Notes under the pieces: model-generated
The model's database searches: none
What the model was told of the DNA's origin: nothing
The model's input: the letters and a program-made list of their open reading frames with translations, nothing else
Position numbers and translations under genes: made by a program
In this document: one piece after another, positions 43,233 through 52,604 of the stretch
Position numbering within the stretch: position 1 is the stretch's first letter
Layout: every line of letters starts with the position of its first letter
Assembly: GCA_016218665.1 (NCBI GenBank)
Contig: JACRDI010000010.1
Coordinates: forward strand, 1-64,000
DNA from: Desulfovibrio sp.
GTDB taxonomy: Bacteria > Desulfobacterota > Desulfovibrionia > Desulfovibrionales > Desulfovibrionaceae
DNA: 64,000 nucleotides
Direction of reading: 5' to 3'

Positions 43233-44507
43233 ATGGACCACTCCCCGTCCGCCCCGCTCGACAAGCCAGACCCGAAGGACGCCTTCGCCTGGCTCGCGCC
43301 GGACTTGCGCCGCCCGCTCCTTGAGCAGATGCTCGGCCCCATGCCCCGCGGCCGCGAGACCCTGGCCTACCGCACCCCGCCCCGGCACCTGCACGAGCGC
43401 GAGGTGGACGGCAAGCTGCACGTGGTGATGAACTCCTACTACCTGCAGCCCGCGGTGTGCAAAAAGGCCCTGGCCCTGCGCCAGACCGGCCGCTACCACC
43501 TGACCTTCATCGGCTGCTGCATCCGCGAGGAGCAGCGGCCGGAGCTCTTCTTCGACGAATACTACGAGGTGCTGGACTACCAGGAGATGTACCGGCTCAT
43601 GGCCGACGCCCGCGTCCACGCCCTGAGCACCGTGATCCAGCCGCTGATGAACGGGGCCTGCGCCGTGGAGGCGAGGCTGCGCCACGGCACGCCCGTGGTC
43701 ATCGACATCAACGACTCCCTGCACTTCATGCGCAAGGACCCCCACGCGCCCGACTGCGAGACCGAGCGCGAGATTTTGGAGCGGGCCACGAGCTTCGTGC
43801 ACAAGATGCCCGCCTGGGCCGTGGAGGAGATGCGCGGGCATTGGAGCCTGACCCGGCCGGATTTCCTGGTGCACTCCCTGCCCGTGCGCGAGTACTTCAC
43901 CGAGTGCGCGGACCTGGAGCCCGGCGTGCCCGCCAGCCTGGTCTTCGCCGGGGGCATCGTGCCCTACCGCATCGCCGTCACCCAGGGGCACCAGAACCAC
44001 ATCATGGACCCGCTCATCGACACCCTGTGCGGCGCGGGCCTGGGCCTGGGCTTCGTGGTGAACCAGAACGCGCGCAACATGTTCTGGGATGAGCACGCCC
44101 ACTACATCGACTTCCAGAAGAAGTACCCGCGTTTCAGTTTCGAGCCGGGCGTGCCCTTCTTCGCGCTGCCGAAAAAGATCAGCCGGCACCACTTCGCCAT
44201 CTACTGGGAGAACGTGCGCGCCAGCACCTACAACGACAAGCACTTCGCCATCAACATGGCCACCAAGATCTTCAGCTACATGGAGGCCGGGCTGCCGGTC
44301 ATCGTGCACACCGAGGCCCCGTACATCCGCCAGTTCACCGCGGATGGCGGCATGGGCCTGGTGTACGAACTGGACCGCATGGACCTGATCCCGGACCTGG
44401 TGGCCGCGTGCGACCACGAGGCCCTGCGCGCCTCCTTGCGGGCCTGGCGCGAGAAGAACGACAACTCCGGGGCCGTGGCCCCGCTGGAGGCCTCCTTCGC
44501 CGCATAG
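43233..44507 (+). CDS. GT-B-type glycosyltransferase
   Basis: 424 residues, soluble. The C-terminal half carries the nucleotide-sugar-site pattern of retaining GT-B enzymes: INMATKIFSYMEAGLPVIVH then APYIRQF, with the following ADGGMGLVYE. The N-terminal half (HVVMNSYYLQPAVCKKALAL) is less clear. It opens the second, longer part of the gene cluster. ATG 43233 is preceded by AAGAGG. The sugar and the linkage are unknown. Confidence 0.7.
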   Translation: MDHSPSAPLDKPDPKDAFAWLAPDLRRPLLEQMLGPMPRGRETLAYRTPPRHLHEREVDGKLHVVMNSYYLQPAVCKKALALRQTGRYHLTFIGCCIREEQRPELFFDEYYEVLDYQEMYRLMADARVHALSTVIQPLMNGACAVEARLRHGTPVVIDINDSLHFMRKDPHAPDCETEREILERATSFVHKMPAWAVEEMRGHWSLTRPDFLVHSLPVREYFTECADLEPGVPASLVFAGGIVPYRIAVTQGHQNHIMDPLIDTLCGAGLGLGFVVNQNARNMFWDEHAHYIDFQKKYPRFSFEPGVPFFALPKKISRHHFAIYWENVRASTYNDKHFAINMATKIFSYMEAGLPVIVHTEAPYIRQFTADGGMGLVYELDRMDLIPDLVAACDHEALRASLRAWREKNDNSGAVAPLEASFAA

Positions 44508-44532
44508 GCGGGAGCGCCTGAAAGGAGAGCGC

Positions 44533-45300
44533 ATGTCGAGCGAGCACAAGCACTGCCACGCGGTTCTGCCCCCGGTGCGCCGCAAAAACGGCGAACCCTG
44601 GGTGGACCTGCCCGGAGGGGCGGAGCTGGCCGCCTGGTCCACGGACGACCAGGTGCGCTACAACCAGCAGAACAGGCAGGCCGCCAAGCACGCCTTCTAC
44701 GTCTCGGCCTTCGACTTCCTGCACGACAACGACATCCGGGGCGACTACCTGGAGTTCGGCTGCCACCGCGCGCGCACCTTCCGCATGGCCCTCACCGAGG
44801 CCCGGCGGCAGAACATGGACTTCATGCGCTTCTACGCCTTCGACTCCTTCGCCGGCCTGCCGGACTGCGACCCCGAGCGCGTGTGGACCAAGACCTGGAC
44901 CAAGGGCGCCCTCAAGACCGGCGAGGACGAGTTCAAGGCCATCATCGCCGGGCACGGCGTGTACGCGGACAAGGTGCGCACCGTGCCGGGCTTCTACGAC
45001 CAGAGCCTGACCCCGCAGCTTGCGGCGCGGCTCAAGGGCGAGGACTGCCGCGCCGCGCTCATCTGCGTGGACTGCGACCTGTACGAGAGCGCGGTGAGCG
45101 TGCTGGGCTTCCTGGAGCCGTTGCTGCAGCCGGGCGCCCTGGTCTACCTCGACGACATGTTCGCGGGCTACAAGGGCTCGCCCCTCAAGGGCGTGTACAA
45201 GGCCTTCCGCGAGTTCGCGGCCGCCTCCGCCTGGCACTTCGAGCCGCACATCCAGGTGGGCTGGGCCGGGCGGTCCTTCGTCACCTGCGAGAAGGCGTAG
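44533..45300 (+). CDS. TylF/MycF-type sugar O-methyltransferase
   Basis: 255 residues. A SAM-binding Rossmann fold with DYLEFGCHRARTFRMAL (about residue 74) and ICVDCDLYESAVSVLGFLEPLLQPGALVYLDD, seen here as CVDCDLYESA and GALVYLDDMF, matches the TylF/MycF family. That family methylates sugar hydroxyls using metal ions, and the DD pair supplies ligands. It fits decoration of the cluster's glycan. It starts 25 bases after the glycosyltransferase gene and ends two bases before the next methyltransferase. Confidence 0.85.
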   Translation: MSSEHKHCHAVLPPVRRKNGEPWVDLPGGAELAAWSTDDQVRYNQQNRQAAKHAFYVSAFDFLHDNDIRGDYLEFGCHRARTFRMALTEARRQNMDFMRFYAFDSFAGLPDCDPERVWTKTWTKGALKTGEDEFKAIIAGHGVYADKVRTVPGFYDQSLTPQLAARLKGEDCRAALICVDCDLYESAVSVLGFLEPLLQPGALVYLDDMFAGYKGSPLKGVYKAFREFAAASAWHFEPHIQVGWAGRSFVTCEKA

Positions 45301-45301
45301 C

Positions 45302-46501
45302 ATGATGAGCGGCGCGACCGGACAAAACGCGGGGCAATGCCCGCTGTGCGGCGCAGGGGCCGCCGTCGGGCTGCTGCTGCCCGGCGCGCGCCTGGCCGCG
45401 TCCGATGCGTCGCGCGACCTTGCCATCGCCGTGTGTCCGGCGTGCGGCTTCGTGTTTCAGGCCGGAGCGGATACGCCGGACTACGACGCATTCATCCGCC
45501 ACGCCTACGAGGCCTGGGACGGCGCGACGCTCTTCGATTTTCCCCGCCGCAGCGAGGACAACGCCGCCGCTGCCGACATCATCGCCCGGCACTCCAGGGC
45601 GGACGCCCGCGTGCTGGAGATCGGCTCCAACCGGGGCGACATCCTGGCCCTGGTGAAGGAGCGCCTGCCCGGCGCGAGCATCCTGGGCGTGGACCCGGCC
45701 ACGCACGGGAACCTGCCCGTGCCCACCCTGCGGGCGTTTTTTTCGCCTCAGCTCTTTTCCTCGCGCTTCGATACGGTGATCCTGAAGCAGGTGCTGGAGC
45801 ACTTCGCCGATCCCCGCCCCATGCTCGCCGGAGCGCGGGAGGTGCTGGAGGACGGCGGCCTGCTGTACCTGGACGTGCCGAACCTGGAGCGCATCCTGGA
45901 GGGCCGCACCGACGCCTTCCTGCTGGAGCACGCGGCCTACTACAGCCTGGGCGTGCTGCGCGCGGCCCTGCCCGGCTTCGAGATCGTGGAGGCCCGTGAG
46001 GCGGGCAGTTTGCGCATCGCGGCGCGCAAGCTGCCCGGCGCGGCGGCGGCGGCTTTCGTTCCCCCGGCCGACGGCCCCCGGCTGGCCGAGGCGGCCCGCA
46101 CTGGCCTGGAGCGCCTGGCGCGCGCGAGGGAGGCGGGCAAGGCGGCCCTGGCCGCCCATGCGGCTTCCGGCGGGCGGGTGGTGTTCTTCGGGGCCTACAA
46201 CTGCTTCCGCGCCCTGTACCGGGAGTTCCTGCCGCTTCTGGGGGACTGCCCCCGCGCGGTGCTGGACGACGCCATGCGCGGCGAGCGCGAGCCCGTGTTC
46301 GGGCTGCCGCGCATTGAGACGCCAGGCCCCGGCGACCTGCTGCTGCTCTGCTCCAACAACGCCGAGGTGCTGGAGCGCATGTGGGCGCGAGCCACGGAAC
46401 TGGGAGGAGGCGCGGGCGGCGTGGCCGTGCTGCGGCCCTGGTCGAAATTTTTGCGAGCGGACGGCACAACGGACGGCACAACCTCCGACCTGGGAGCATA
46501 G
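45302..46501 (+). CDS. Class I methyltransferase with zinc ribbon (Methyltransf_13/14 type)
   Basis: 399 residues. The N-terminal four-cysteine ribbon (CPLCG near 13, CPACG near 46) is followed by a SAM domain (VLEIGSNRGDIL, then LKQVLEHFADP). The C-terminal Rossmann-like domain has GGRVVFFGAYNCFRAL. This three-part build is that of sugar C-methyltransferases acting on NDP-keto-deoxysugars, such as TylC3- and NovU-like enzymes. It suggests a branched-chain or C-methylated sugar in the glycan. It is followed by an epimerase three bases later. Confidence 0.85.
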   Translation: MMSGATGQNAGQCPLCGAGAAVGLLLPGARLAASDASRDLAIAVCPACGFVFQAGADTPDYDAFIRHAYEAWDGATLFDFPRRSEDNAAAADIIARHSRADARVLEIGSNRGDILALVKERLPGASILGVDPATHGNLPVPTLRAFFSPQLFSSRFDTVILKQVLEHFADPRPMLAGAREVLEDGGLLYLDVPNLERILEGRTDAFLLEHAAYYSLGVLRAALPGFEIVEAREAGSLRIAARKLPGAAAAAFVPPADGPRLAEAARTGLERLARAREAGKAALAAHAASGGRVVFFGAYNCFRALYREFLPLLGDCPRAVLDDAMRGEREPVFGLPRIETPGPGDLLLLCSNNAEVLERMWARATELGGGAGGVAVLRPWSKFLRADGTTDGTTSDLGA

Positions 46502-46504
46502 GAT

Positions 46505-47413
46505 ATGAGCCAAGAGCACAGAGACGTGCTGGTCTTCGGCGCGGGCGGGTTCATCGGCTCCACCGCGGTGCGGCACCTGCGCGAGAACGGCTGGAACCCC
46601 GTGGCCTACACCCGCCAGGACTGCGACCTCACCGACGCCGACGCGGTGAAGCGGGTCTTCGCCCAGCGCACGGCCCCCTGCCGGGTGCTTTTGTGCGGCT
46701 GCGTCAGCCGGCACTTCGAGGACAGCTTCGCCACCCTGGTCAAGAACATCGCCATGGTGGAGAACTTCGTGCGCGCCGTGGCCCCCGGACAGGTGCTCTC
46801 CTGCGTGTACTTGAGCTCCACCGACATCTACGGCAACCGCCCGGCCCTGCCCATAACCGAGGACACCGCCGCCCTGCCGGAATTCTACTACGGCGCGTCC
46901 AAGCTGGCCAACGAGACCCTGCTGCTGCGCGCGGGCCTCGTGGACTTCCCGGTGGCCTGCCTGCGCCTGCCGGGCATCTACGGCCCCACGGACCAGGGCC
47001 ACAGCATGCTGGGCATGTTCGCCCGGCGGGTGCTGCGCGGCCAGGAGCTGACCATCTTCGGCGACGGGAGCACCCTGCGCGACTTCGTGCTGGTGACGGA
47101 CCTCTGCCGCGTCATCGAGGCCCTGCTCGACCGGCCGCACCACGGGGTGCTCAACGTGGCCACGGGCAGCAGCATGACGCTGCTGGACATCATGCAGCTG
47201 TTGGCCAAAACCTCCGGCCGCGAACTGAACCTGCGCCATGCCCCCCCGGGGCCGCGCTCCCACGACCTCGTGTTCCACACCGGCGCGCTCGTGGCCGCCC
47301 TGGGCGGGCACTTTTCCATGACGCCCTTGGACGAGGGGGCGAAGATCCTCATCGCCTCCCTTCTGGCCGAGGCCGAAAAGAACGGAAACGGCGCGGCAAG
47401 CGCCCAAGCATAG
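46505..47413 (+). CDS. NAD-dependent nucleotide-sugar epimerase/dehydratase
   Basis: 302-residue extended SDR. The dinucleotide motif FGAGGFIGST is at residue 11, the catalytic YxxxK in YYGASK near 133, and a Ser/Thr in LSSTDIYG near 105. It acts on an NDP-sugar (epimerase, dehydratase or reductase). Its position between a C-methyltransferase and a UDP-galactopyranose-mutase-like gene suggests a role in making a modified deoxy or galacto sugar. ATG 46505 lies three bases after the upstream stop codon. Confidence 0.88.
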   Translation: MSQEHRDVLVFGAGGFIGSTAVRHLRENGWNPVAYTRQDCDLTDADAVKRVFAQRTAPCRVLLCGCVSRHFEDSFATLVKNIAMVENFVRAVAPGQVLSCVYLSSTDIYGNRPALPITEDTAALPEFYYGASKLANETLLLRAGLVDFPVACLRLPGIYGPTDQGHSMLGMFARRVLRGQELTIFGDGSTLRDFVLVTDLCRVIEALLDRPHHGVLNVATGSSMTLLDIMQLLAKTSGRELNLRHAPPGPRSHDLVFHTGALVAALGGHFSMTPLDEGAKILIASLLAEAEKNGNGAASAQA

Positions 47414-47429
47414 GCTGCAAGGAGAACCC

Positions 47430-48542
47430 ATGAAGAAGACAGCGGTCATCGTCGGCGGCGGCTTTTCCGGCTGCGCCATCGCGGAAATGCTCAAGCGCAA
47501 GGGTTTCGCGCCCACCATCATCGAGGCCGGGCCGCACCTGGGCGGCGGCTGCCGCACCTTCTTCTACAACGGCCACCCCTACACCATCGGGCCCCGGCAC
47601 ATATTGGTGAACACCAACGAGATGTACGTGTGGGACTACATGGCCCAGTTCCTGGATATGCGCGAGCTGAAGCACCACAGCCTGACCTACGTGCAGCAGG
47701 ACCAGAACTTCTACACCTATCCCATCCACAAGGATGAGATCGCCGCCATGCCCGACCGGGACAAGATCAACGCCGAGCTGGCCAGCCGCGGCGACGTGGC
47801 GTCCTCCAGGAACTTCGAGGAATACTGGGTCAACTCCGTGGGGCAGACCCTGTACGACAAGTTCGTGAACACCTACTCGAAAAAGATGTGGGGCGTGAAG
47901 AACAACCAGGAGATCGACGACTTCGGCTTCTCGCCCAAGGGCGTGGCGCTCAAAGACGGCGACAAGGTGAGCTTCGAGGGCTCCAAGGTCATCGGCTACC
48001 CCAACGAGCCCGACGCCTTCAACTCCTACTTCGACAAGGTCTGCGCCCAGGACTGCCGCGTCATCCGCAACACCCCGGTGACCCGCTTCGACCTGGACAA
48101 CAAGCGCGTCATGGCCGGGGACGAGTGGATACAGGGCGACATCGTCATCAACACCGCCTCGCTGGACCTCGTTTTCGACCACTGCTTCGGCGAGCTGCGC
48201 TACATCGGCCGCCACTTCCTGAAGCTCATCCTGCCCTGCGAGCGCGTGACGCCCGAGCCCTACTACTTCCTGTACTACGCGGGCGACGAGCCCTACACCC
48301 GCGTGGTGGAGTACAAGCTGCTGACCAATTACAAGTCGCCGCACACCCTGCTGGGCATCGAGATCCCGACCTTCGACAACAAGATGTACCCCTATCCGGT
48401 GAAGGCCGACATGGCCAAGGCCCAGCGCTACATGGATCTGTTCCCCAGGGACTGCTACACCATCGGCCGCATGGGCCGGTACCGCTACGACAACATGGCC
48501 GAGGTCATCAAGGACTGCTACGCCCTCATCGAGAAGCTGTAG
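47430..48542 (+). CDS. glf: UDP-galactopyranose mutase-like flavoprotein
   Basis: 370 residues. The FAD-binding start VIVGGGFSGCAIAEMLKRKG, the second block LGGGCRTFFYNGHPYTIGP and the end FPRDCYTIGRMGRYRYDNM follow the mutase pattern, including an arginine in the active-site end motif. The enzyme turns UDP-galactopyranose into UDP-galactofuranose in the cytosol. It implies a galactofuranose residue, or the furanose of a related sugar, in this glycan. Length is normal. It is preceded by AAGGAG and followed 19 bases later by a methyltransferase gene. Confidence 0.88.
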   Translation: MKKTAVIVGGGFSGCAIAEMLKRKGFAPTIIEAGPHLGGGCRTFFYNGHPYTIGPRHILVNTNEMYVWDYMAQFLDMRELKHHSLTYVQQDQNFYTYPIHKDEIAAMPDRDKINAELASRGDVASSRNFEEYWVNSVGQTLYDKFVNTYSKKMWGVKNNQEIDDFGFSPKGVALKDGDKVSFEGSKVIGYPNEPDAFNSYFDKVCAQDCRVIRNTPVTRFDLDNKRVMAGDEWIQGDIVINTASLDLVFDHCFGELRYIGRHFLKLILPCERVTPEPYYFLYYAGDEPYTRVVEYKLLTNYKSPHTLLGIEIPTFDNKMYPYPVKADMAKAQRYMDLFPRDCYTIGRMGRYRYDNMAEVIKDCYALIEKL

Positions 48543-48561
48543 CAAACCCGGAGAGGACAAG

Positions 48562-50097
48562 GTGCGACGCCTGCCCGCCATAGCCCTGCTGCGCCCCGCC
48601 GCGCCGAGCGACCCCTCCCTTGCGCGTGGGGCCGACGGCCGCTTCCTGCTGCCCGCGCTCTTGGCCGGGCTCAAGGCCGCCGGGCTGTGCCCGGACGTGG
48701 CCGCCGCCCTGCCCGAAGACCTGTCGGGGGAGCTGGACACGGACGCCGCGCAGCAACTGAAGGCGGCGCTGCTCCAGGCCGGGGTGCCCGTGCTGCTGGG
48801 GCCGGAGGCCCCGCAGGCCCGCCTGGCCCACGCCCTGGAACGCCTGGGCTGGGACGGCGCCGTGGCGCTCACGTCCTATGCGGCGCTGCTCTCCGGGCCG
48901 GACCTGGCCCGCGCTTCCGAGGCCGTGGCCGCCGGCGAAGCGGATGCCGCCTGGAGCCACGACGTGGGGCCGGAGCGCTTCTTCTGCGCCCTGTCGCGCC
49001 GCGCGGCGGATGAATTGGCAGACGGGCTGGCGGGCCACGCGGGCGCGCCCCTGCCGCCCACGGCCTTCCCGGCCCTGCTGGCGCAGAGCGGCCTGCGGAC
49101 CCTGTGCCTGGAAGGCATCGGCACCCCGGCGGAGCGCTTCGTCATCGGCGCTCGCCTGGCCGGGGAGGGCAGGCCCCTTGATCCGGAGCTCACCGCCCAG
49201 GTGCTGGACCCGCGGTGTGCGCCGGAGGACTGGTTTTCGCCCCGCCGCCAGCGGGAGCTGCTGCGCCGCTTTGCCGGAGTGGCCCACTGGAGCGCCCTGG
49301 AACGGGCCCTGGCCCCGCTGCATCCGAACACCCTGGAACGCCTGGCCGGGCAGGTGCGCCTGTTCGACTCGCTTTTGCCGCACCTGGTGCCGTTGTCGGA
49401 AGGAAAGGGACGGCTCGGGCACTTCGTGGAGCTGGGCGCGGGCGCGCTGCCCCTGTGCGCGGCGCTGCTCTGTTCGCGCTTCACCGAGGGCTGCGCCCTG
49501 GAGCCCTTTGCCCACGACCCGGAGAGCCTGGCGCAGACGCTTCAGCTGGCCCGCACCCTGCGCGCCGCCTGGCCCGGCCTCGTGCCCTGGCCTGGCGATG
49601 TGGAAGACGGGGCAGGCGGGGAAGGGGATTTGGGACGGCTGCGCGTGGAGGCCCGGCGGCTGGAAGAGCTGGCCCTGCCCGAGGGCGACGTGGACCTCAT
49701 CTATTCGCGCATGACCCTGGAGCACGTGGACGACCCCGAGGCGCTCTCGCGCGAGATGGCCCGCGTGCTGGCCCCTGGCGGGGTCATGCTGCACCGGGTG
49801 GACTTCCGCGACCACACGGGCCTGGCCGAGCAGGTGACCATCCACTTCGGCTTTCTGGCCCACAGCCCGCGGGAGTGGCGCGCCACGGGCGCGGACACCA
49901 ACCTGCTGCGGGTGAACGACTTTCTGGACCTCTGGCAGGGGCTCGGCCTGGAGGCCGAGGCCCGCGAGCGCCTGGTGCGCAAGGTGCCGCCCGAGCGGCT
50001 GGACCCCTGGTGGGAAGGCTATGCCGACGAGAACCTGTACTGCTACAGCGCCCTGCTGCTGGCCCGCCAGGGCCGCGCGGCGGCGATGGGAGAGTGA
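48562..50097 (+). CDS. SAM methyltransferase with unknown N-terminal domain
   Basis: 511 residues, GTG start after GGAGAGG. Roughly the first 250 residues are Ala/Leu-rich, with no recognised motif. The second half is a class I SAM domain: HFVELGAGALPLCAAL (about 290), then DVDLIYSRMTLEHVDDPEAL (about 375), then REMARVLAPGGVMLHRV. The order is that of methyltransferases acting on glycan chains or small molecules. It precedes a radical SAM gene by three bases. The substrate is unknown. Confidence 0.75.
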   Translation: MRRLPAIALLRPAAPSDPSLARGADGRFLLPALLAGLKAAGLCPDVAAALPEDLSGELDTDAAQQLKAALLQAGVPVLLGPEAPQARLAHALERLGWDGAVALTSYAALLSGPDLARASEAVAAGEADAAWSHDVGPERFFCALSRRAADELADGLAGHAGAPLPPTAFPALLAQSGLRTLCLEGIGTPAERFVIGARLAGEGRPLDPELTAQVLDPRCAPEDWFSPRRQRELLRRFAGVAHWSALERALAPLHPNTLERLAGQVRLFDSLLPHLVPLSEGKGRLGHFVELGAGALPLCAALLCSRFTEGCALEPFAHDPESLAQTLQLARTLRAAWPGLVPWPGDVEDGAGGEGDLGRLRVEARRLEELALPEGDVDLIYSRMTLEHVDDPEALSREMARVLAPGGVMLHRVDFRDHTGLAEQVTIHFGFLAHSPREWRATGADTNLLRVNDFLDLWQGLGLEAEARERLVRKVPPERLDPWWEGYADENLYCYSALLLARQGRAAAMGE

Positions 50098-50100
50098 GCC

Positions 50101-51288
50101 ATGCTCATGAGCGACGAGGAATTCCTGCGTCTGTACAAGGACCAGTACGACACCGCCCTGGCCGAGGCCCGGCGCTACGTGGACGATCCCGGGAGCCTGC
50201 GCCGCGAGGTGGACGAGCACACGGCCAAGGCCGACCAGGGCCGCCTGGTGGTGCCCAAGCCCGATCAGTTCACCTACCGCATGATGAACTACCGGGGCTT
50301 CGTGCGCTTTCCGGAGCGGCTCAAGAACTACATCCTGGCCAAGAACGAGGCCCGGCGCGAGGAGTGCCTGTCCCTGCCGTTCATGATGGACATCGAGCCC
50401 GTGAGCCGGTGCAACTTCCGCTGCATCATGTGCGCAAACGTCAAGCGCGAGGGCAAGCCCAAGAGCGACCTCTCCCTGGCGGACTTCAAGACCTTCATGG
50501 ACCAGAACCCGCAGTTCGTGGAGGTCAAGATCCAGGGCGTGGGCGAGCCGCTGCTCAACCGCGACCTCTTCGGCATGATCGAGCACGCCACCCTGCGCGA
50601 CACCTGGGTGCGCACCACGGTGAACGGCTCGCTCCTGCACGTGAACGACAACTACAAGCGCCTCATCGACTCCGGCATCGGCGAGGTGCAGACCTCCTTT
50701 GACGGGGCCACCAAGGACGTGTTCGAGCATATCCGCGCCGGGGCCGACTTCGACCAGATCGTGAAGAACCTGACGGCGCTGAACGCCTACGTGGCCACCA
50801 AGGACCGCGACTACACGCGCATGTGGGTGCTCCTGCAGTCGAACAACCGGCACCAGCTGCTGGATTTCATCCGCATGGCCGCGCGCATGGGCTTCCGCCG
50901 CATGACCTACTCCGTGGTGCTGACGGGCTGGGGCGAGGAGGACTGCTTCAGCGACCTCAAGGTGCGGCCCTTCAGCGACGAGGAGGAGGCGCGCATTTTG
51001 GAGCTGGCGCGCAAGGAAGGGGTGGAGGTCTCGGTGTGGAACTGCACCGACCGCTTCCGCATCGGCAGCCCGGAGACTTTGTGCCCCGTGCCCTTCGCCC
51101 GGGCCTTCATCGGCTCGGACCTGCGCATTTTGCCCTGCGGCACCATCGGGCACCTGGACAACATCGACTTCGGCGACGCCCTCAAGTTCCGCGAGAACTG
51201 GAACGCGCCCACGTACCGGTCCTTCCGCCGGGCGCACCTGGAGGGGCGCATCCCCTCCTTCTGCCGCGAGTGCTACAACCTGGACTAG
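50101..51288 (+). CDS. Radical SAM/SPASM-type enzyme
   Basis: 395 residues. The radical-SAM cluster motif CNFRCIMC (C104, C108, C111) and a C-terminal cysteine-rich end (CPVPFARAF..., then LPCGTIGH, then CRECYNLD) match radical SAM proteins with a SPASM-like auxiliary cluster region. Members next to glycosyltransferases carry out dehydrogenation, epimerisation or dehydration of sugars or act on peptides. Starting right after a methyltransferase and before FkbM genes, it probably modifies a sugar intermediate. The reaction is not deducible. Confidence 0.86.
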   Translation: MLMSDEEFLRLYKDQYDTALAEARRYVDDPGSLRREVDEHTAKADQGRLVVPKPDQFTYRMMNYRGFVRFPERLKNYILAKNEARREECLSLPFMMDIEPVSRCNFRCIMCANVKREGKPKSDLSLADFKTFMDQNPQFVEVKIQGVGEPLLNRDLFGMIEHATLRDTWVRTTVNGSLLHVNDNYKRLIDSGIGEVQTSFDGATKDVFEHIRAGADFDQIVKNLTALNAYVATKDRDYTRMWVLLQSNNRHQLLDFIRMAARMGFRRMTYSVVLTGWGEEDCFSDLKVRPFSDEEEARILELARKEGVEVSVWNCTDRFRIGSPETLCPVPFARAFIGSDLRILPCGTIGHLDNIDFGDALKFRENWNAPTYRSFRRAHLEGRIPSFCRECYNLD

Positions 51289-51304
51289 GCGAGGGAGGCC
51301 GACA

Positions 51305-52603
51305 ATGCGCCACATCACCAGCGTAGAGGATCTGCCCCGGGGCGCGGCCATCAGCATCTACGGGGCTGGCGGGGCCGGGCGCGAGCTGCTGCGCCAGGTG
51401 CGCGCCAGCGGCCGGGTGCGCGCCCTGCGCTTCCTGGACACCAGCGCCAGCGGCGAGGCCGACGGCCTGCCGGTGCAGCGCTTCGCGGATTTCATCGCCG
51501 CGCACCCCGGGGGCGACGGCCCCATCGTCATCGCCTCCACCCACGACGCGGAGATCGCCTGGACCCTGCGCGAGGCCGGTTTGTCGGACTTCTGCTCCTT
51601 CAAGGACAGCGGCCGCTACATCTTGTGCAACCTCATCTGCCGGCTGCTGCCCGAAGGAGACCGCTTCACCCTGCTGGACATCGGCGCGCGCGACGCGGAC
51701 ACCGACCCGCGCTGGCTGGGCCTCCCGCCGGAGCGCATGCGCCTGTACGGCTTCGAGCTGGACGAGGAGGGCTGCGCGGCCATGACCCGGAGCATGAGCG
51801 CGGGCGGGCGCGAGGCGCGCTTCTTCCCCTACGGCCTGTGGGGCAGGGCGGAGCGCCGCGACTTTCACCACAGCCTGGGCCATCCGGGCAGCAGCTCGCT
51901 CTTCCCGTTCAACTTCGAGGTCTTCGACCGCTGGAAGATCTTCGACGGCAAGGGAGTGCGCCACGAGGGCCAGTTCATGCGCCCGGTGCGGCAGATTCCG
52001 GTGGAGCTTTCCACCCTGGACCGCTGGCGCGCCGAACAGGACGTGGCCTCCGTGGACTTCATGAAGCTCAACGTGCAGGGCGCGGAGCTGGAGATCTTGC
52101 GCGCGGGCGAAACCGTGCTGCCCGAGGTCATGGGCCTGCTTGCCGAGGTGGCCTTCGTGGAGAACTACGCCGGCCGCCCGCTCTTCGCCGACATTGACTC
52201 CTGGCTCCGGGCGCGTGGCTTCACCTTCTTCGAGTTCATCAGCCCGCTCACCGTTGGGCGCAACGCCTCGCCGGTGAGCACGCGGCTTTTGCCCGGCTTC
52301 CACCACTGGCACGGCCAGCGGGTGGAGTCGCACGCGCTGTACCTGCGCGACCCCGTGGCCCTCGCCTTGCAGGGGGCGGACATGGGCGCGTTCGGCTTCG
52401 GCAAGGCGCTGAAGCTGGCCGCCCTGGCAGAGCGCTACTTCCAGGTGGAGTTCGCCTTCGAGGTGCTGGCGTGGCTCGCGGGCTCCCTGCGTCAAAAAGG
52501 CGATGAACAGCGCGCCGCCGAGGTCGAGGGAGTCATCGAAGCCGCCGCGCGTGGCTATCAGGCCGCCTTCGGACACGAGACAACCGGACAGCGAGGAGCA
52601 TGA
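51305..52603 (+). CDS. Rossmann-FkbM methyltransferase fusion, copy 1
   Basis: 432 residues. An N-terminal Rossmann-like domain (about 1-110) begins ISIYGAGGAGRELLRQV and resembles the nucleotide-binding part of sugar-modifying proteins. It is joined to an FkbM-type SAM methyltransferase (about 118-320: LLDIGARDADTDP, then FGFELDE-like segment YGFELDEEG, then DFMKLNVQGAELEIL). A C-terminal helical region of about 100 residues follows. FkbM proteins methylate hydroxyls of sugars or polyketides. Copy 2 starts two bases after its stop codon and a third copy lies at 61175. Confidence 0.85.
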   Translation: MRHITSVEDLPRGAAISIYGAGGAGRELLRQVRASGRVRALRFLDTSASGEADGLPVQRFADFIAAHPGGDGPIVIASTHDAEIAWTLREAGLSDFCSFKDSGRYILCNLICRLLPEGDRFTLLDIGARDADTDPRWLGLPPERMRLYGFELDEEGCAAMTRSMSAGGREARFFPYGLWGRAERRDFHHSLGHPGSSSLFPFNFEVFDRWKIFDGKGVRHEGQFMRPVRQIPVELSTLDRWRAEQDVASVDFMKLNVQGAELEILRAGETVLPEVMGLLAEVAFVENYAGRPLFADIDSWLRARGFTFFEFISPLTVGRNASPVSTRLLPGFHHWHGQRVESHALYLRDPVALALQGADMGAFGFGKALKLAALAERYFQVEFAFEVLAWLAGSLRQKGDEQRAAEVEGVIEAAARGYQAAFGHETTGQRGA

Positions 52604-52604
52604 C

